DNA of 64,000 bases from Paenibacillus sp. ACRRX (GCF_022346885.1 NZ_JAKRNK010000012.1:1-64000), one strand, 5' to 3'; counted from the stretch's first letter, positions 42,134 to 55,003 are shown. Notes: generated by a model not told the origin, from the letters alone. Numbers and translations: made by a program.

Positions 42134-42529
42134 CTATACGCGACGACGTTTTGGCGGACGGCAGCCGTTGTGCGGGATTGGAGTTACGTCTTTAATGGAG
42201 CTAACTTCCAAACCTGCAGCTTGCAAGGAACGGATGGCAGCTTCACGGCCTGCGCCTGGGCCTTTAACCATTACTTCTACCGTCTTCATGCCATGTTCCA
42301 TAGCTGCTTTCGCAGCTGTTTCTGCAGCCAATTGAGCGGCGAACGGAGTAGATTTACGTGAGCCTTTGAAGCCCGATCCACCTGAAGTCGCCCAAGAAAT
42401 TGCATTACCGTGTGTATCCGTGATTGTTACAATCGTGTTGTTAAACGTGGAACGGATATGTGCCACACCAGTGTCAATATTTTTGCGATCACGACGTTTA
42501 GTACGTACTGCTTTTTTCGGTTTAGCCAT
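42134..42529 (-). CDS. rpsK: 30S ribosomal protein S11
   Basis: 131 residues, with C-terminal [11 protein letters not shown]. Forms the platform near the E-site mRNA. Followed by rpoA after a 136-bp gap. Confidence 0.97.
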   Translation of the reverse strand: MAKPKKAVRTKRRDRKNIDTGVAHIRSTFNNTIVTITDTHGNAISWATSGGSGFKGSRKSTPFAAQLAAETAAKAAMEHGMKTVEVMVKGPGAGREAAIRSLQAAGLEVSSIKDVTPIPHNGCRPPKRRRV

Positions 42530-42545
42530 TGCTACTTATCCCTCC

Positions 42546-42914
42546 TTACTTCTTCTTATTAGCTACCGTACGACGAGGACCTTTGCGTGTACGAGCATTA
42601 GTCTTAGTACGTTGTCCGCGAACAGGCAAGCCACGGCGATGACGGATACCACGATAGCATCCAATCTCAACCAAACGCTTGATGTTCAAAGAAATTTCAC
42701 GGCGAAGGTCACCTTCAACCTTAACCTTTTTGTCGATTGCTTCACGGATTGCGTTAACTTCTTCTTCCGTCAAGTCACGAACGCGAGTATCTTTGTTTAC
42801 GCCAGTTTCCGCGATGATTTTTTGAGAAGTAGTCTTCCCAATACCAAAAATGTATGTTAAGGCGATCTCAACGCGTTTATCACGTGGCAAGTCTACACCA
42901 GCTATACGAGCCAT
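42546..42914 (-). CDS. rpsM: 30S ribosomal protein S13
   Basis: 122 residues, starts [20 protein letters not shown]. The basic C-terminal tail contacts P-site tRNA. 16 bp before rpsK. Confidence 0.97.
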   Translation of the reverse strand: MARIAGVDLPRDKRVEIALTYIFGIGKTTSQKIIAETGVNKDTRVRDLTEEEVNAIREAIDKKVKVEGDLRREISLNIKRLVEIGCYRGIRHRRGLPVRGQRTKTNARTRKGPRRTVANKKK

Positions 42915-42932
42915 TAACGCTACACCCCCTTC

Positions 42933-43064
<132 letters not shown>

Positions 43065-43144
43065 CTAAAGTTGCACACGTCAAACCGCTTTCGATATACC
43101 GGACGGTTTGCAAGGCATTGCAAGCGCCCTTCGAGTTCCGAGTG

Positions 43145-43360
43145 CTATTTTCGATAAGTGATGCGACCTTTGCTCAAATCGTATGGCGACAGCTGTACGA
43201 CCACTTTGTCCCCAGTAAGGATACGGATGAAATGCATCCGCAGCTTTCCGGAAACATGGGCAAGAATTTGGTGTCCATTTTCAAGTTCAACTCTAAATGT
43301 CGCATTTGGCAACGGCTCAATTACCGTGCCTTCAACTTCAATCACATCTTCCTTAGCCAA
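43145..43360 (-). CDS. infA: translation initiation factor IF-1
   Basis: 71 residues, one OB fold ([20 protein letters not shown]). I prefer TTG (43358-43360) since AAGGAG then lies 8 nt upstream; the ATG two codons before would be only 1 nt from that site. IF-1 blocks the A site during initiation. Confidence 0.95.
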   Translation of the reverse strand: MAKEDVIEVEGTVIEPLPNATFRVELENGHQILAHVSGKLRMHFIRILTGDKVVVQLSPYDLSKGRITYRK

Positions 43361-43362
43361 CG

Positions 43363-43674
43363 TCATTCTCCTTTCTGATTACCATTTGCAGCGGCCAGTT
43401 GCTCCGTGTATTTTGCAATAACATAGCGTAGCTTACTGTTTGTGACCCGTCCGCTTTCCTTTAAACTATCGACAACTTCATGGCTTATCGCCTCGTGCAA
43501 CTCCAAATGAAGCAAGTTTTTACGTTTCGGCTGGTCAAACTTTCGTTTGTCCCCATCCGCTATGTTAACGTATCGCGAAGGCTCCACACCAACAATGATG
43601 GCAAGCTTGCCTTCACCGCGGCCCTGAAGCACCTTAACGAACTGGCCGAGCTGCGGGTTCGGAATGCTGCTCAT
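43363..43674 (-). CDS. KOW-domain RNA-binding protein (YbzG-like)
   Basis: About 103 residues with a KOW-type start ([20 protein letters not shown]). A B. subtilis counterpart lies at the same position between map and infA. The ATG at 43672-43674 has AGGTGATT upstream. Role in translation is inferred from context. Confidence 0.82.
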   Translation of the reverse strand: MSSIPNPQLGQFVKVLQGRGEGKLAIIVGVEPSRYVNIADGDKRKFDQPKRKNLLHLELHEAISHEVVDSLKESGRVTNSKLRYVIAKYTEQLAAANGNQKGE

Positions 43675-43683
43675 CCCAATCAC

Positions 43684-44436
43684 CTACTTCTCTAATGTCG
43701 TTAAGATTTCACAACCGTCCGGTGTTACAGCCACTGTATGCTCAAAATGAGCACACCATGTTCCGTCCACCGTTACAACCGTCCAGTTATCCGCGAGCGT
43801 CTTCACATAACGTTCCCCGATAACGACCATCGGCTCAATGGCGAGCGTCATGCCCGGTTTGAGACGAGGTCCGCGATCCGGAGTGCCATAGTTCGGAATT
43901 TGCGGTTCTTCATGAAGATCCGCACCTACCCCGTGACCAACGTACTCACGTACAACGGAAAAACCTGCATCCTCGATCACGCGTTCAATCGCATGGGATA
44001 TCGTGTACAGGCGGACATCCGACTTGATAAGTTCAAGTCCGGCATAGAGCGAACGCTCCGTGACGTCGAGCAGCCGCTGAGCGGTGTCCGAAATCTTGCC
44101 GACTCCATACGTCCAAGCAGAGTCGCCATGGTATCCGCGATACTGCGCACCGATGTCGATGCTAATGATGTCGCCTTCGTTTAAAATCCGATCGCCGGGA
44201 ATGCCATGCACCAGCTCTTCATTCACTGATGCGCAAATGCTGCCGGAAAATCCGTTGTAGCCTTTGAAAGAAGGGGTTGCCCCCTTACTGCGAATGAATT
44301 TGTCAGCGATGGCGTCAAGTTCCCGAGTTGTAATACCCGGCTTGACGGAGTTGGCCATGAGACGGTGCGTTTCCGCAACAATTCGCCCTGCTTCCCTCAT
44401 GAAGCCTAATTCCACTTCGGACTTACAAATGATCAT
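43684..44436 (-). CDS. map: methionine aminopeptidase type I
   Basis: 250 residues. Metal-ligands are in [24 protein letters not shown] and ALAIEPM-like regions. Removes N-terminal Met. 5 bp after adk stop, and 9 bp before the KOW gene. Confidence 0.96.
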   Translation of the reverse strand: MIICKSEVELGFMREAGRIVAETHRLMANSVKPGITTRELDAIADKFIRSKGATPSFKGYNGFSGSICASVNEELVHGIPGDRILNEGDIISIDIGAQYRGYHGDSAWTYGVGKISDTAQRLLDVTERSLYAGLELIKSDVRLYTISHAIERVIEDAGFSVVREYVGHGVGADLHEEPQIPNYGTPDRGPRLKPGMTLAIEPMVVIGERYVKTLADNWTVVTVDGTWCAHFEHTVAVTPDGCEILTTLEK

Positions 44437-44441
44437 TCGTT

Positions 44442-45092
<651 letters not shown>

Positions 45093-45231
45093 TCACTCCC
45101 TTTTTGGTAAGCATAGGCTTAACTTTCGTCGGAAGTGTTAATCTTTCGATGGCATTCGTTAAGCCTCTGCTCTACAAGAAACAGCACAATAGGTGCCGAT
45201 GAGCCTTAACGGCTCTATCAGAACCTATTGA

Positions 45232-46530
45232 CTATTTGTTGATAAAACCTTTGTAATGGCGTTTGATCAACTGGCTTTCGATCTGTTTCATCGTATCAAG
45301 TGCTACGCCGACAACGATGAGCAGCGCTGTACCACCAATTTGTACAGTTCGCGGCAATCCTGCCAGTGCTCCAAAGAACACTGGTATAACAGAAATTACG
45401 GCCAAGAAGAGTGCACCTGCAAGCGTGATACGAGACATTACACGTGTCAAGTACGTCGCTGTAGCTTTACCCGGACGAATGCCTGGGATATAGCCACCAT
45501 TCTTTTTAAGTTGATCCGCCATTTGTTGCGGATTCATTTGAACGAACGTATAGAAGAATGTGAAACCGACGATTAACAGCACGTACAGCACCATGCCAAG
45601 CGGCTTGTCGTAGTACATATTGTTAATCACCCAGTTAGCCCATGCTTTCCCCGTCCAGAACTGTGCTATTGTAATTGGGAACATCAATAGCGAAACCGCA
45701 AAGATGACCGGAATTACACCAGCACCATTCACTTTAAGCGGAATGTGCGTATTTTGTCCGCCGTACATTTTATTGCCGACGACACGTTTTGCGTATTGCA
45801 CCGGAATCTTGCGGTTACCTTGCTGAATGTAGATAACCCCTACGATAATAAATACGATGAATAGCGCAATTACAAGCATTTTGACAATGTTTAGGAAGAG
45901 CGATCCGTCGCCATTGACAAATTGCGATTGATAAATCTCACCCATATGTGTAGGTATTCCTGCCACGATACCGGCAAAGATTAAGATCGAGATGCCGTTG
46001 CCGACACCTTTCTCCGTAATTTGTTCACCAAGCCACATCAGAAACGCAGTTCCGGCCGTTAGAACAATGGCGATTACAATGTAATCTGTTAAAGTCGCGT
46101 TCGGAACCATTTGCAACCCGTACAAGCGGTTGAAGCCAATCGCTGTACCGAATGCTTGAATCAGACCCAGAATTATCGTTCCATAACGAGTAATTTGAGC
46201 TAACTTGCGTTTACCGACTTCACCTTCCTTCGCCCACTGTGCAAACCTCGGCACGACATCCATCGATAGAAGCTGCACAATAATCGATGCCGTGATATAC
46301 GGCATGATTCCTAGTGCGAAGATAGAGAATTTGAATAACGCTCCCCCGGAGAACGTGTTCATGAGACTGAACAAGTCACTGCCTTGGTTGGTTGCCTCAA
46401 AGACCGATTTATCGACGCCGGGAACAGGAATAAATGACCCAACGCGATAGACGATCAAGATCATAAGCGTAAATAATATCTTACGTCTAAGATCTTCGAC
46501 CCGCCATATATTCGATACGGTCTTAAACAT
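45232..46530 (-). CDS. secY: preprotein translocase subunit SecY
   Basis: 432 residues, ten membrane helices, starting [20 protein letters not shown]. Forms the Sec channel. Overlaps the rplO stop by 1 bp, so translation is coupled. Confidence 0.97.
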   Translation of the reverse strand: MFKTVSNIWRVEDLRRKILFTLMILIVYRVGSFIPVPGVDKSVFEATNQGSDLFSLMNTFSGGALFKFSIFALGIMPYITASIIVQLLSMDVVPRFAQWAKEGEVGKRKLAQITRYGTIILGLIQAFGTAIGFNRLYGLQMVPNATLTDYIVIAIVLTAGTAFLMWLGEQITEKGVGNGISILIFAGIVAGIPTHMGEIYQSQFVNGDGSLFLNIVKMLVIALFIVFIIVGVIYIQQGNRKIPVQYAKRVVGNKMYGGQNTHIPLKVNGAGVIPVIFAVSLLMFPITIAQFWTGKAWANWVINNMYYDKPLGMVLYVLLIVGFTFFYTFVQMNPQQMADQLKKNGGYIPGIRPGKATATYLTRVMSRITLAGALFLAVISVIPVFFGALAGLPRTVQIGGTALLIVVGVALDTMKQIESQLIKRHYKGFINK

Positions 46531-46970
46531 TAGATCACCTCGGATTTGCCGCCGGCAGCCTCGATCTTCTCTACCGCAGCTTGAGAGAACTTATTAGCCT
46601 TAACCGTAAGTTGAACAGACAAATCACCGTTACCCAAGATCTTAATACCGCTCAATGGGTTCTTGATGATGCCTTGTTCCATGAGCAATTCCGGAGTAAC
46701 TTCTGTTCCAGCTGCAAAGCTGTTCAAGTCAGCTACGTTCAACACCGCATACTCTTTACGAGTAGGATTGGTGAATCCGCGTTTAGGCAGACGACGGTAC
46801 AGTGGGTTTTGACCGCCTTCAAAGCCCGGACGAACACCACCGCCGGAACGAGCATTTTGACCTTTGTGACCGCGACCTGCAGTTTTACCGTTACCAGATG
46901 CAATACCGCGTCCTTTGCGGTAACGCTCCTCACGGGAACCAGGTGCTGGAGAAAGTTCATGTAACTTCAT
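46530..46970 (-). CDS. rplO: 50S ribosomal protein L15
   Basis: 146 residues from the ATG at 46968-46970 ([15 protein letters not shown]), with AAGGAGGTG upstream. The Gly-rich N-terminal region ([20 protein letters not shown]) penetrates the 23S rRNA. Confidence 0.97.
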   Translation of the reverse strand: MKLHELSPAPGSREERYRKGRGIASGNGKTAGRGHKGQNARSGGGVRPGFEGGQNPLYRRLPKRGFTNPTRKEYAVLNVADLNSFAAGTEVTPELLMEQGIIKNPLSGIKILGNGDLSVQLTVKANKFSQAAVEKIEAAGGKSEVI

Positions 46971-47060
46971 CGTTCGTCGCACCTCCTTAATTATTTATGC
47001 CGTTAATGTATTATAAGTTGTTTCATTGTGGTTGAACAAGTTGAAGCTAAGCTGCTTGGC

Positions 47061-47246
47061 TTAGCCTTCAATTTCTTCTACTTTAACCAAGTGATTCACT
47101 TGATTAACCATGCCACGAATCGCAGGGTTGTCATTTTGAACAACCGTCTGATTCATCTTACGCAGGCCCAAAGTGTTCACCGTCTTACGCTGATTCTCTG
47201 GACGACCGATCAGACTGCGAACGAGGGTAATCTGCAATTTTGCCAT
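47061..47246 (-). CDS. rpmD: 50S ribosomal protein L30
   Basis: 61 residues ([20 protein letters not shown]). Follows rpsE by 13 bp. 90-bp gap to rplO without other features. Confidence 0.96.
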   Translation of the reverse strand: MAKLQITLVRSLIGRPENQRKTVNTLGLRKMNQTVVQNDNPAIRGMVNQVNHLVKVEEIEG

Positions 47247-47259
47247 CGTAGTCCCCTCC

Positions 47260-47757
47260 TTATCCTAACAGTTCCTCAACGGATTTGCCACGCAACTTCG
47301 CTACTTGTTCTGCCGTTTTCAGACGAGACAGACCTTCAAGCGTAGCATTTACCATGTTCATTGAGTTAGAAGAGCCAAGCGATTTTGTCAAGATATCGCC
47401 TACACCAGCCAACTCCAACACGGCACGAACCGGGCCGCCAGCGATAACCCCAGTACCTTCGGAAGCTGGTTTCAAGAGCACTTTACCAGCGCCAAAGCTT
47501 CCAGTTACCAAGTGAGGGATTGTCGTATTGACGAAAGGAACATGAATGAGATTTTTCTTAGCATCGTCGATGCCTTTGCGGATAGCGTCAGGAACCTCGG
47601 AAGCTTTACCGATGCCAGCGCCTACCCAGCCTTTGCCGTCTCCGACAACAACGAGTGCACTAAAGCTAAAACGACGTCCGCCTTTTACGACTTTAGACAC
47701 ACGATTGATTTGAACAACTTTTTCAGACAGTTCTAACGTGTTTGGATCAACTCGCAA
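47260..47757 (-). CDS. rpsE: 30S ribosomal protein S5
   Basis: 165 residues, with the S5 double-stranded RNA-binding fold ([20 protein letters not shown]). Involved in decoding fidelity. GGAGGTTGAC upstream of the start. Confidence 0.97.
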   Translation of the reverse strand: MRVDPNTLELSEKVVQINRVSKVVKGGRRFSFSALVVVGDGKGWVGAGIGKASEVPDAIRKGIDDAKKNLIHVPFVNTTIPHLVTGSFGAGKVLLKPASEGTGVIAGGPVRAVLELAGVGDILTKSLGSSNSMNMVNATLEGLSRLKTAEQVAKLRGKSVEELLG

Positions 47758-47783
47758 GTCGTCAACCTCCTTTTGTTAAATTC

Positions 47784-48152
47784 TTAGAACTCAAGACCAG
47801 CTTCACGAGCTGCGTCTGCCAATGCTTGGACACGTCCATGATACAAGTAACCGCCACGGTCAAATACCACTTCAGTTACGCCTGCATCTTTCGCACGCTT
47901 CGCTACCAACTCGCCAACTTTGCGAGCGGATTCGACGTTACCGCCGTTAGAGATGCCTTCTGCAACCTCTTTATCCATAGTGGAAGCTGCTGCGATTGTT
48001 ACGCCCTTAACATCATCGATGAGTTGAGCGTAGATATGTTTAGAGGAACGGAATACGTTTAAACGCGGACGTGCTGTCGTTCCTTCAATTTTCTTACGCA
48101 CACGAAGGTGACGTTTCAAACGAGCTTTGTTCTTATCGCCTTTCGTAATCAC
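47784..48152 (-). CDS. rplR: 50S ribosomal protein L18
   Basis: 122 residues with GTG start ([20 protein letters not shown]). Binds 5S rRNA. GAAGGGAG upstream. Confidence 0.97.
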   Translation of the reverse strand: MITKGDKNKARLKRHLRVRKKIEGTTARPRLNVFRSSKHIYAQLIDDVKGVTIAAASTMDKEVAEGISNGGNVESARKVGELVAKRAKDAGVTEVVFDRGGYLYHGRVQALADAAREAGLEF

Positions 48153-48214
48153 GATTGTTTCACTCCCTTCAGTTTAGCCATTAAGCTACACGGGTAAGCG
48201 AGCTGGGCAAGATC

Positions 48215-48757
48215 TTACTTCTTCTTGCCAGCTTTACCTTCTTTACGCAGAATGCGTTCGCCTTCGTACTTGATACCTTTACCTTTATATGGCTCTGGCT
48301 CACGTACGGAACGAATTTTAGCTGCATAAGCACCAACGCGCTCTTTGTCGATACCTTTAACGATGATTTTCGTTTGTGCAGGAACGTCGAATTCGATGCC
48401 TGCTTCCGGAGTGATTTCTACCGGATGGGAATAACCAACGTTTAATACAAGTTTGTCCCCAGCTTTGTTAGCACGGTAACCTACGCCAACCAGCTCCAAA
48501 GTTTTGGAGTAACCTTCAGTTACACCATTAACCATGTTGCTAATTACGCTACGAGTTGTTCCGTGCAGGGAACGGTGAAGTTTATTATCAGAAGGACGAA
48601 CAACGTTAATTACGTTCTCTTCTACAGATACTTGCATATCTTTATGAAGTTCACGAGACAACGTTCCTTTCGGTCCTTTAACCGTAATCACGCTATTGTC
48701 CAAAGTAACTGTTACGCCACCTGGAACGTCAATTGGTTTGCGACCAATACGAGACAT
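48215..48757 (-). CDS. rplF: 50S ribosomal protein L6
   Basis: 180 residues from the ATG at 48755-48757 ([13 protein letters not shown]); GGAGGTG lies about 9 nt upstream. Two-domain L6 with the C-terminal [18 protein letters not shown]. Confidence 0.97.
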   Translation of the reverse strand: MSRIGRKPIDVPGGVTVTLDNSVITVKGPKGTLSRELHKDMQVSVEENVINVVRPSDNKLHRSLHGTTRSVISNMVNGVTEGYSKTLELVGVGYRANKAGDKLVLNVGYSHPVEITPEAGIEFDVPAQTKIIVKGIDKERVGAYAAKIRSVREPEPYKGKGIKYEGERILRKEGKAGKKK

Positions 48758-48790
48758 GTGTTGTTGCACCTCCAATCATTATGCGATTAA

Positions 48791-49189
48791 TTACCAAACG
48801 TAGCAGACTACCTCGCCGCCAGATTTGGATTGACGAGCTTCTTTATCCGTAACAACGCCTTTAGACGTCGAGATGATCGCGATACCAAGACCGCCGAGTA
48901 CACGAGGTACCTCGTTCGATTTAGAGTATACACGCAATCCTGGCTTGGAAATACGTTTCAAGCCTGTGATGACACGCTCATTGTTAGCACCGTACTTCAA
49001 GAAGATACGGATGATCCCTTGTTTGTTGTCATCGATATATTCTGCATCACGGATAAATCCTTCACGCTTGAGGATCTCAGCGATTTGCTTCTTCATTGTA
49101 GAAGCAGGCATTTCCACCGTTTCATGACGTACTGTGTTAGCATTGCGAATGCGTGTAAGCATATCAGCAATTGGATCAGACATAACCAT
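48791..49189 (-). CDS. rpsH: 30S ribosomal protein S8
   Basis: 132 residues. [20 protein letters not shown] near the C-terminus is the conserved rRNA-binding part. Start M-V-M: first ATG fits GGAGGT spacing. Confidence 0.97.
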   Translation of the reverse strand: MVMSDPIADMLTRIRNANTVRHETVEMPASTMKKQIAEILKREGFIRDAEYIDDNKQGIIRIFLKYGANNERVITGLKRISKPGLRVYSKSNEVPRVLGGLGIAIISTSKGVVTDKEARQSKSGGEVVCYVW

Positions 49190-49221
49190 TAGTGTAAACC
49201 TCCTTCCCGCAACAGGGTTGA

Positions 49222-49407
49222 TTACCAGCTTGCTTTTTTAACGCCAGGAATCTGGCCTTTATATGCCAATTCGCGGAAACAAATTCTGCAAATTTTGAAT
49301 TTACGTAATACAGAATGCGGACGACCACAACGCTCACAACGAGTGTATCCTTGCACTTTGAACTTCGGTTTGCGTTGTTGTTTTACCAGCATCGAAGTTT
49401 TTGCCAC
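49222..49407 (-). CDS. rpsN: 30S ribosomal protein S14, zinc-binding type Z
   Basis: 61 residues, with the two CxxC zinc pairs (CERCGR, CRIC). Short zinc form (S14p/S29e) of Gram-positives. Between rplE and rpsH. Confidence 0.96.
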   Translation of the reverse strand: MAKTSMLVKQQRKPKFKVQGYTRCERCGRPHSVLRKFKICRICFRELAYKGQIPGVKKASW

Positions 49408-49508
49408 GTGTTGACACCTCCTATGATATTTGTTGGACCAAGGTCACTAACAAATTCATTGTCCTTATTACTTATGAATCGAAGAGATTACTCTTTCGAT
49501 TTTGACGA

Positions 49509-50051
49509 TTATTTCGTGAAAGGCATGCCGAGTTGCGTCAACAATTCACGGGACTCTTCGTCCGTTTTCGCTGTAGTAACGATAACGATGTCCATACCGC
49601 GTACTTTATCGATTTTATCGTACTCGATCTCAGGGAAAATGATTTGCTCTTTCAGACCGAGCGTGTAGTTACCGCGGCCGTCAAACGCTTTGTTAGAGAT
49701 ACCGCGGAAGTCGCGGACACGTGGAAGCGTGACGTTGAACAATTTGTCCAGGAAGTGATACATACGCTCACCACGTAGTGTCACCTTCACACCGATCGGC
49801 ATTCCTTCACGAAGCTTAAAGCCTGCGATGGATTTTTTAGCGCGAGTGATAACTGGCTTTTGACCAGAGATCAATTGCAATTCGGCAACAGCTGTATCCA
49901 AGACCTTGGAGTTCGAAACTGCCTCACCCATACCCATGTTGATGACGACTTTTTCTACTTTAGGTACTTGCATTACCGTTGTATAGTTGAACTTCTGCAT
50001 CAGAGCAGGAGTTATTTCGTTCAAATAACGTTCTTTCATGCGAGCTGCCAT
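49509..50051 (-). CDS. rplE: 50S ribosomal protein L5
   Basis: 180 residues ([20 protein letters not shown]). Binds 5S rRNA and P-site tRNA. 101-bp gap to rpsN. Confidence 0.97.
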   Translation of the reverse strand: MAARMKERYLNEITPALMQKFNYTTVMQVPKVEKVVINMGMGEAVSNSKVLDTAVAELQLISGQKPVITRAKKSIAGFKLREGMPIGVKVTLRGERMYHFLDKLFNVTLPRVRDFRGISNKAFDGRGNYTLGLKEQIIFPEIEYDKIDKVRGMDIVIVTTAKTDEESRELLTQLGMPFTK

Positions 50052-50077
50052 GTAAAATGGACCTCCTTTCCTAGCGA

Positions 50078-50431
50078 TTAGTCGATGATTTCGCCGGAGC
50101 GTTTTGCAACACGTACTTTTTTACCGTTCTCCAACACTTTGTAACCAATACGTGTTACTTTGCCCGACTTAGGATCCACGTGCATTACGTTCGATACGTG
50201 AATTGGAGCTTCTTGTTCAACGATACCGCCTTGCGGGTTCTTTTGGTTAGGCTTTTGGTGTTTTTTCACCATGTTAACACCTTCAATAAGAACACGGTTT
50301 TGACGTGGGAAAGCTGCGATAACGCGGCCTTTTTTACCTTTGTCTTTACCAGTGATAACGATGACAGTGTCATCTTTTTTCACGTGCAATTTGTTGTTAT
50401 GCGACTCCAGTACTTTCTTCATTCGTGGCAT
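50078..50431 (-). CDS. rplX: 50S ribosomal protein L24
   Basis: 117 residues, KOW motif ([20 protein letters not shown]). ATG at 50431 has AGGAGGTG upstream. Assembly initiator protein. Confidence 0.97.
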   Translation of the reverse strand: MPRMKKVLESHNNKLHVKKDDTVIVITGKDKGKKGRVIAAFPRQNRVLIEGVNMVKKHQKPNQKNPQGGIVEQEAPIHVSNVMHVDPKSGKVTRIGYKVLENGKKVRVAKRSGEIID

Positions 50432-50469
50432 GTGTCACACCTCCTGAACCTTGCTTGCAGGCAAGTTGA

Positions 50470-50838
50470 TTAAATAACTTCCGGTGCCAAGGAAACGATT
50501 TTCATGAAGTCTTTATCGCGAAGTTCGCGAGCAACTGGTCCGAAAATACGTGTTCCACGTGGGCCTTTATCGTCTTTAACAATTACCGCTGCGTTCTCAT
50601 CAAATGCGATGTAAGAACCGTCTTTACGACGAACGGAACGCTTCGTACGAACGATAACTGCTTTTACAACGTCACCCTTTTTGACAACGCCGCCTGGTGT
50701 TGCTTGTTTTACAGAGCAGATGATCAAGTCTCCAATGTGGCCTACGCGACGTCCCGTACCACCCAAGACACGAATACACATCAGTTCTTTTGCACCAGAG
50801 TTGTCTGCTACAGCTAAACGTGTAAATGGTTGAATCAT
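50470..50838 (-). CDS. rplN: 50S ribosomal protein L14
   Basis: 122 residues ([20 protein letters not shown]). Sits at the subunit interface. Family-normal length. Confidence 0.97.
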   Translation of the reverse strand: MIQPFTRLAVADNSGAKELMCIRVLGGTGRRVGHIGDLIICSVKQATPGGVVKKGDVVKAVIVRTKRSVRRKDGSYIAFDENAAVIVKDDKGPRGTRIFGPVARELRDKDFMKIVSLAPEVI

Positions 50839-50874
50839 TCTGTTTTCCTCCTTCCGGTTAAAACTAACCGAGCA

Positions 50875-51141
50875 TTAAACGATTACAGCTTTCTCAACGA
50901 TCTCTACCAGTCTCCAGCGTTTGTCTTTCGACAAAGGACGCGTTTCCATGACTTTTACAGTATCGCCGATCTTAGCTTCGTTGTTCTCGTCGTGAGCTTT
51001 GAACTTTTTCGTATATTTAATGCGTTTGTGGTACAAGTCATGCTTTTTGTACGTTTCAACCGCGATTACGATTGTTTTGTCCATTTTGTCACTGACCACT
51101 TTACCAACTTGCACTTTACGAGCGTTGCGTTGTTCACTCAT
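50875..51141 (-). CDS. rpsQ: 30S ribosomal protein S17
   Basis: 88 residues, OB fold ([20 protein letters not shown]). Primary 16S binder. Between rpmC and rplN. Confidence 0.97.
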   Translation of the reverse strand: MSEQRNARKVQVGKVVSDKMDKTIVIAVETYKKHDLYHKRIKYTKKFKAHDENNEAKIGDTVKVMETRPLSKDKRWRLVEIVEKAVIV

Positions 51142-51203
51142 GAGTGTGTTGCCTCCTTCCTGAGTACAGGATGTCTATTTATAGTCAAGATCTTGACGCT
51201 AAA

Positions 51204-51404
51204 TTAGCTAGTAATCCCAAGTTCTCTTTCACGCAATACCGTTTTAGCACGAGCAATTGCTTTACGTACATCACGGATGCGAGTTGGGTTGTCAAGCTGT
51301 CCAGTAGCCAATTGGAAACGGAGGTTGAAAAGTTCTTCCTTGAATCCGACAATCTTTTGTTCAAGTTCAGCAGTGGTCAAGTTGCGGAATTCACTAGCTT
51401 TCAT
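51204..51404 (-). CDS. rpmC: 50S ribosomal protein L29
   Basis: 66 residues ([20 protein letters not shown]), ATG at 51402-51404, overlapping the rplP end by 11 bp. GGTGGTGAAG upstream. Two-helix protein near the exit tunnel. Confidence 0.96.
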   Translation of the reverse strand: MKASEFRNLTTAELEQKIVGFKEELFNLRFQLATGQLDNPTRIRDVRKAIARAKTVLRERELGITS

Positions 51405-51828
51405 TTGCTTCACCACCCATTTCTTCGCGTTTCACAAACTTCGTCTTGATAGGGAGTTTGTGTGCAGCGAGGCGCATTGCTTCACGAGCGACTTCCTCAG
51501 GAACACCAGAAAGTTCGAACATGATCTTACCAGGCTTAACAACAGCTACCCATTTCTCAACGTTACCTTTACCGGAACCCATCCGCACCTCAAGAGGCTT
51601 TTGCGTAATTGGCTTATCCGGGAAGATTTTGATCCATACTTTACCGCCACGTTTAATGTAACGAGTCATCGCAATACGAGCAGCCTCGATTTGACGGTTT
51701 GTGATCCATGTAGGCTCAAGAGCTTGTAAACCGTATTCACCGAAGTTTACAGTTGTGCCGCCTTTAGCGCGACCTTTCAAGCTACCGCGTTGTTGTTTAC
51801 GATGTTTGACACGTTTAGGTACCAACAT
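51394..51828 (-). CDS. rplP: 50S ribosomal protein L16
   Basis: 144 residues ([20 protein letters not shown]). Needed for A-site architecture. 2 bp after rpsC. Confidence 0.97.
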   Translation of the reverse strand: MLVPKRVKHRKQQRGSLKGRAKGGTTVNFGEYGLQALEPTWITNRQIEAARIAMTRYIKRGGKVWIKIFPDKPITQKPLEVRMGSGKGNVEKWVAVVKPGKIMFELSGVPEEVAREAMRLAAHKLPIKTKFVKREEMGGEANES

Positions 51829-51830
51829 GA

Positions 51831-52496
51831 TTAGTTGCCTCCTTCCTCAACAGCCTTTTTCTTAGCCGTAGGAAGTACCTCTCCACGATAGATCCATACT
51901 TTTACGCCGATACGGCCGTAAGTTGTATGAGCTTCTGCCGTGCCATAATCGATGTCGGCGCGAAGCGTATGAAGTGGTACAGTTCCTTCGCTGTATCCTT
52001 CAGAACGAGCGATTTCAGCACCGCCCAAACGACCACTTACCGCTGTTTTAATTCCTTTTGCACCTGAACGCATAGAACGTTGAATCGCTTGTTTCAGCGC
52101 GCGACGGAAAGAAACGCGGCGCTCCAGTTGTTGTGCAATGCTCTCAGCAACGAGAATTGCATCCAAGTCTGGAGTTTTGATTTCCGAAATGTTGATGTGC
52201 ACTTTTTTGCCGCCAGCAATTTTAGTTACTTCACGACGAAGAGCTTCAACCTCGGAACCGCCTTTACCAATTACCATACCTGGTTTAGCGGTGTGAATCG
52301 TAACGTTCACGCGATTAGCGGCACGTTCGATTTCGATTTTAGACACAGCTGCGTCTTTAAGTTTATTTTTAAGGTACTCACGAACCTTAACGTCTTCAAT
52401 CAGCAATGCGCCGAAGTCTTTCTCAGCGTACCATTTAGATTCCCAATCACGGATAATACCTACTCGAAGTCCGACGGGATTTACCTTTTGACCCAC
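51831..52496 (-). CDS. rpsC: 30S ribosomal protein S3
   Basis: 221 residues from GTG (52494-52496), starting [20 protein letters not shown], with AAGGAGGG upstream. KH domain motif [18 protein letters not shown] visible. Part of the mRNA entry channel. Confidence 0.97.
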   Translation of the reverse strand: MGQKVNPVGLRVGIIRDWESKWYAEKDFGALLIEDVKVREYLKNKLKDAAVSKIEIERAANRVNVTIHTAKPGMVIGKGGSEVEALRREVTKIAGGKKVHINISEIKTPDLDAILVAESIAQQLERRVSFRRALKQAIQRSMRSGAKGIKTAVSGRLGGAEIARSEGYSEGTVPLHTLRADIDYGTAEAHTTYGRIGVKVWIYRGEVLPTAKKKAVEEGGN

Positions 52497-52509
52497 ACGT
52501 TTTCCCTCC

Positions 52510-52842
52510 TTATTTCTCGGATACCACAAGCGTGATGTGGCTAGTTCTCTTATTGATACGGCTTGCACGTCCCATTGCGCGAGGACGGAAACGTTTCAAT
52601 GTTGGACCTTCGTTCACGAATACTTGCTCAATTACGAGCTTATTCACGTCCAATTGATAGTTATGTTCTGCATTGGCAATAGCAGAGTTCAACAATTTTT
52701 CAACCACTGGGGACGCCGATTTTGGCGTGTGGCGTAAAATTGCAATTGCTTCGCCTACTTGCTTTCCGCGGATCAAGTCGATAACGAGCTTGACTTTGCG
52801 GGGAGCGATGCGAACACTATTTGCATGAGCTTTCGCTTGCAT
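52510..52842 (-). CDS. rplV: 50S ribosomal protein L22
   Basis: 110 residues from the ATG at 52840-52842 ([20 protein letters not shown]), with GGGGAGGTAC upstream. Its hairpin lines the exit tunnel (macrolide contact). Confidence 0.97.
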   Translation of the reverse strand: MQAKAHANSVRIAPRKVKLVIDLIRGKQVGEAIAILRHTPKSASPVVEKLLNSAIANAEHNYQLDVNKLVIEQVFVNEGPTLKRFRPRAMGRASRINKRTSHITLVVSEK

Positions 52843-52875
52843 GTTAGTACCTCCCCTCAAATGCTAAGTTCTGAA

Positions 52876-53154
52876 TTATCGTTTGCCCGTTTTCTTGTCA
52901 TCATCATGACCTTTGTACGTACGAGTAGGTGCGAACTCTCCGAACTTGTGTCCTACCATATCTTCTGTAACGTAAACTGGTACATGTTTGCGGCCATCAT
53001 ATACTGCAATTGTGTGACCGATGAATTGAGGAAAAATTGTGGAACGACGGGACCAAGTCTTAATTACGACTTTCTTGCCGCCTTCGTTCATAACTTCAAC
53101 TTTCTTCAAAAGGTGACCATCAATGAATGGTCCTTTTTTCAAACTGCGACCCAT
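52876..53154 (-). CDS. rpsS: 30S ribosomal protein S19
   Basis: 92 residues ([20 protein letters not shown]), normal length. Head protein near A-site tRNA. 71-bp gap from rplB. Confidence 0.97.
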   Translation of the reverse strand: MGRSLKKGPFIDGHLLKKVEVMNEGGKKVVIKTWSRRSTIFPQFIGHTIAVYDGRKHVPVYVTEDMVGHKFGEFAPTRTYKGHDDDKKTGKR

Positions 53155-53225
53155 GTGTGAATCCTCCCTTCACGAGACCTGTTTGTTTCGCTTGTTACGC
53201 TGCTGCGTATCGAACCGAACAAATA

Positions 53226-54056
53226 TTATTTCGTGCGACGACGAACAATATATTTATCGGAGTGTTTGCCTTTTTTACGCGTTTTGTAACCGAGCGTAGG
53301 TTTGCCCCATGGAGACAATGGCGATTTACGACCGATTGGAGCGCGACCTTCACCACCACCATGTGGGTGATCAACCGGGTTCATTACAACCCCGCGGACT
53401 GTTGGACGTTTGCCCAACCAACGGTTACGACCTGCTTTACCGATCTTAATGAGTTCATGATCTTGGTTACCAACGGAACCGATAGTAGCGCGGCAAACTT
53501 TCAAGACTTTACGAACTTCACCAGAGGACAAGCGAACTGTTACATAACGTTCTTCTTTACCAAGCAATTGAGCTTCCGTACCAGCTGCACGAACCAACTG
53601 AGCACCTTTACCTGGTTTCAACTCGATGTTGTGGATAACTGTACCTACTGGAATGTTCTCAAGCGGCATTGCATTACCGATCTTGATATCAGCTCCAGCG
53701 CCGGACATAACAACATCGCCGACTTTCAAACCTTTAGGTGCGATGATATAACGTTTCTCACCATCAGCATAGTGAATCAATGCAATGTTAGAAGTACGGT
53801 TTGGATCGTACTCAACTGTAGCAACGCGGCCTTGAATGCCATCTTTGTTACGTTTGAAATCGATGATACGATACTTACGTTTGTGACCACCGCCATGATG
53901 GCGAGTAGTAATTTTACCTTGGTTGTTGCGGCCAGCTTTTTTGCTAAGAGGCGCAAGCAACGATTTCTCCGGTGTGCTTGTTGTGATCTCTTCGAACGTC
54001 GAAACGCTCATGCCACGACGAGCCGGGGATGTCGGTTTATACTTTTTGATTGGCAC
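53226..54056 (-). CDS. rplB: 50S ribosomal protein L2
   Basis: 276 residues. Conserved C-terminal region ([20 protein letters not shown]) near the peptidyl transferase centre. Confidence 0.97.
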   Translation of the reverse strand: MPIKKYKPTSPARRGMSVSTFEEITTSTPEKSLLAPLSKKAGRNNQGKITTRHHGGGHKRKYRIIDFKRNKDGIQGRVATVEYDPNRTSNIALIHYADGEKRYIIAPKGLKVGDVVMSGAGADIKIGNAMPLENIPVGTVIHNIELKPGKGAQLVRAAGTEAQLLGKEERYVTVRLSSGEVRKVLKVCRATIGSVGNQDHELIKIGKAGRNRWLGKRPTVRGVVMNPVDHPHGGGEGRAPIGRKSPLSPWGKPTLGYKTRKKGKHSDKYIVRRRTK

Positions 54057-54089
54057 TTGTTTTCCCTCCTTACTTCAAAACTTGTTTAT

Positions 54090-54380
54090 TTATACCGTTT
54101 CAAAGAACTCAAGCGGTTTGCTGTCAGCTGTCAAAGTTACGAAAGCTTTCTTCCATTCGGAAGTGTAGCCATTGTAGCGGCCATAACGTTTCGGCTTAGC
54201 CGGAACACGCAACGTGTTCACGCTCGCTACTTTCACTTTGAAGATTTGCTCGATAGCACTCTTGACTTCTGTTTTGTTGGCACGAATGTCAACCTCAAAT
54301 ACGTATTTAAGGCCATCCATCATCTCAGCAGTACGCTCAGTGATGATAGGACGCTTAATGATATCACGAGGATCTTTCAT
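54090..54380 (-). CDS. rplW: 50S ribosomal protein L23
   Basis: 96 residues ([20 protein letters not shown]). At the tunnel exit, docking site for SRP and trigger factor. Shares 1 bp with rplD. Confidence 0.97.
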   Translation of the reverse strand: MKDPRDIIKRPIITERTAEMMDGLKYVFEVDIRANKTEVKSAIEQIFKVKVASVNTLRVPAKPKRYGRYNGYTSEWKKAFVTLTADSKPLEFFETV

Positions 54381-55003
54381 TACGCGAACACCTCCTCTAC
54401 CTTCGAAACAGCATCCTTCGTGATGATCAGGTTCTGGTGGCGAAGCACGTCATAAACGTTAACTCCATCAGCCGCAACCAATTTCACGGATGGGATGTTG
54501 CGAGCGGAGAGCGCCACGTTGTCGTTGTACTCAGGTACTACAACAAGCGCTTTGCGTTCCACTTTCAAGTTGTTCAAGATCGCTTGGAATTCTTTCGTTT
54601 TCGGCGCGTTCAAGTTCAACTCGTCAAGTACAATAATTTTATTTTCCAACACTTTGGAAGAAAGTGCGGATTTGATCGCCAAACGACGAACTTTTTTAGG
54701 AAGCTTATATGCATAGCTGCGTGGTGTTGGTCCGAATACTACGCCGCCGCCTTTCCATTGTGGCGAACGAATCGAACCTTGACGCGCGCGGCCAGTTCCT
54801 TTTTGTTTCCATGGCTTACGGCCACCGCCGCGAACCTCGGAACGACCTTTAACTTTGTGTGTACCTTGACGCAACGATGCAAGCTGCATCACAACTGCAT
54901 CATGAAGTACATGTTTGTTAGGCTCAATTCCGAATACACTGTCAGCCAATTCAATCTCGCCAACTTGCGTACCGGAAATGTTGTACAATGCTACTTTAGG
55001 CAT
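54380..55003 (-). CDS. rplD: 50S ribosomal protein L4
   Basis: 207 residues with the tunnel loop ([20 protein letters not shown]). In Bacillota and E. coli, L4 represses its own S10 operon by binding the leader. Confidence 0.97.
   Translation of the reverse strand: MPKVALYNISGTQVGEIELADSVFGIEPNKHVLHDAVVMQLASLRQGTHKVKGRSEVRGGGRKPWKQKGTGRARQGSIRSPQWKGGGVVFGPTPRSYAYKLPKKVRRLAIKSALSSKVLENKIIVLDELNLNAPKTKEFQAILNNLKVERKALVVVPEYNDNVALSARNIPSVKLVAADGVNVYDVLRHQNLIITKDAVSKVEEVFA

Noticed and set aside
53127-54455. 442-codon plus-strand open frame opposite rplB-rplW-rplD
   Set aside because: It is antisense to highly conserved ribosomal genes, has an implausible composition rich in Cys/Phe/Thr, and no ribosome binding site. 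Biased codon use of the real genes creates it.
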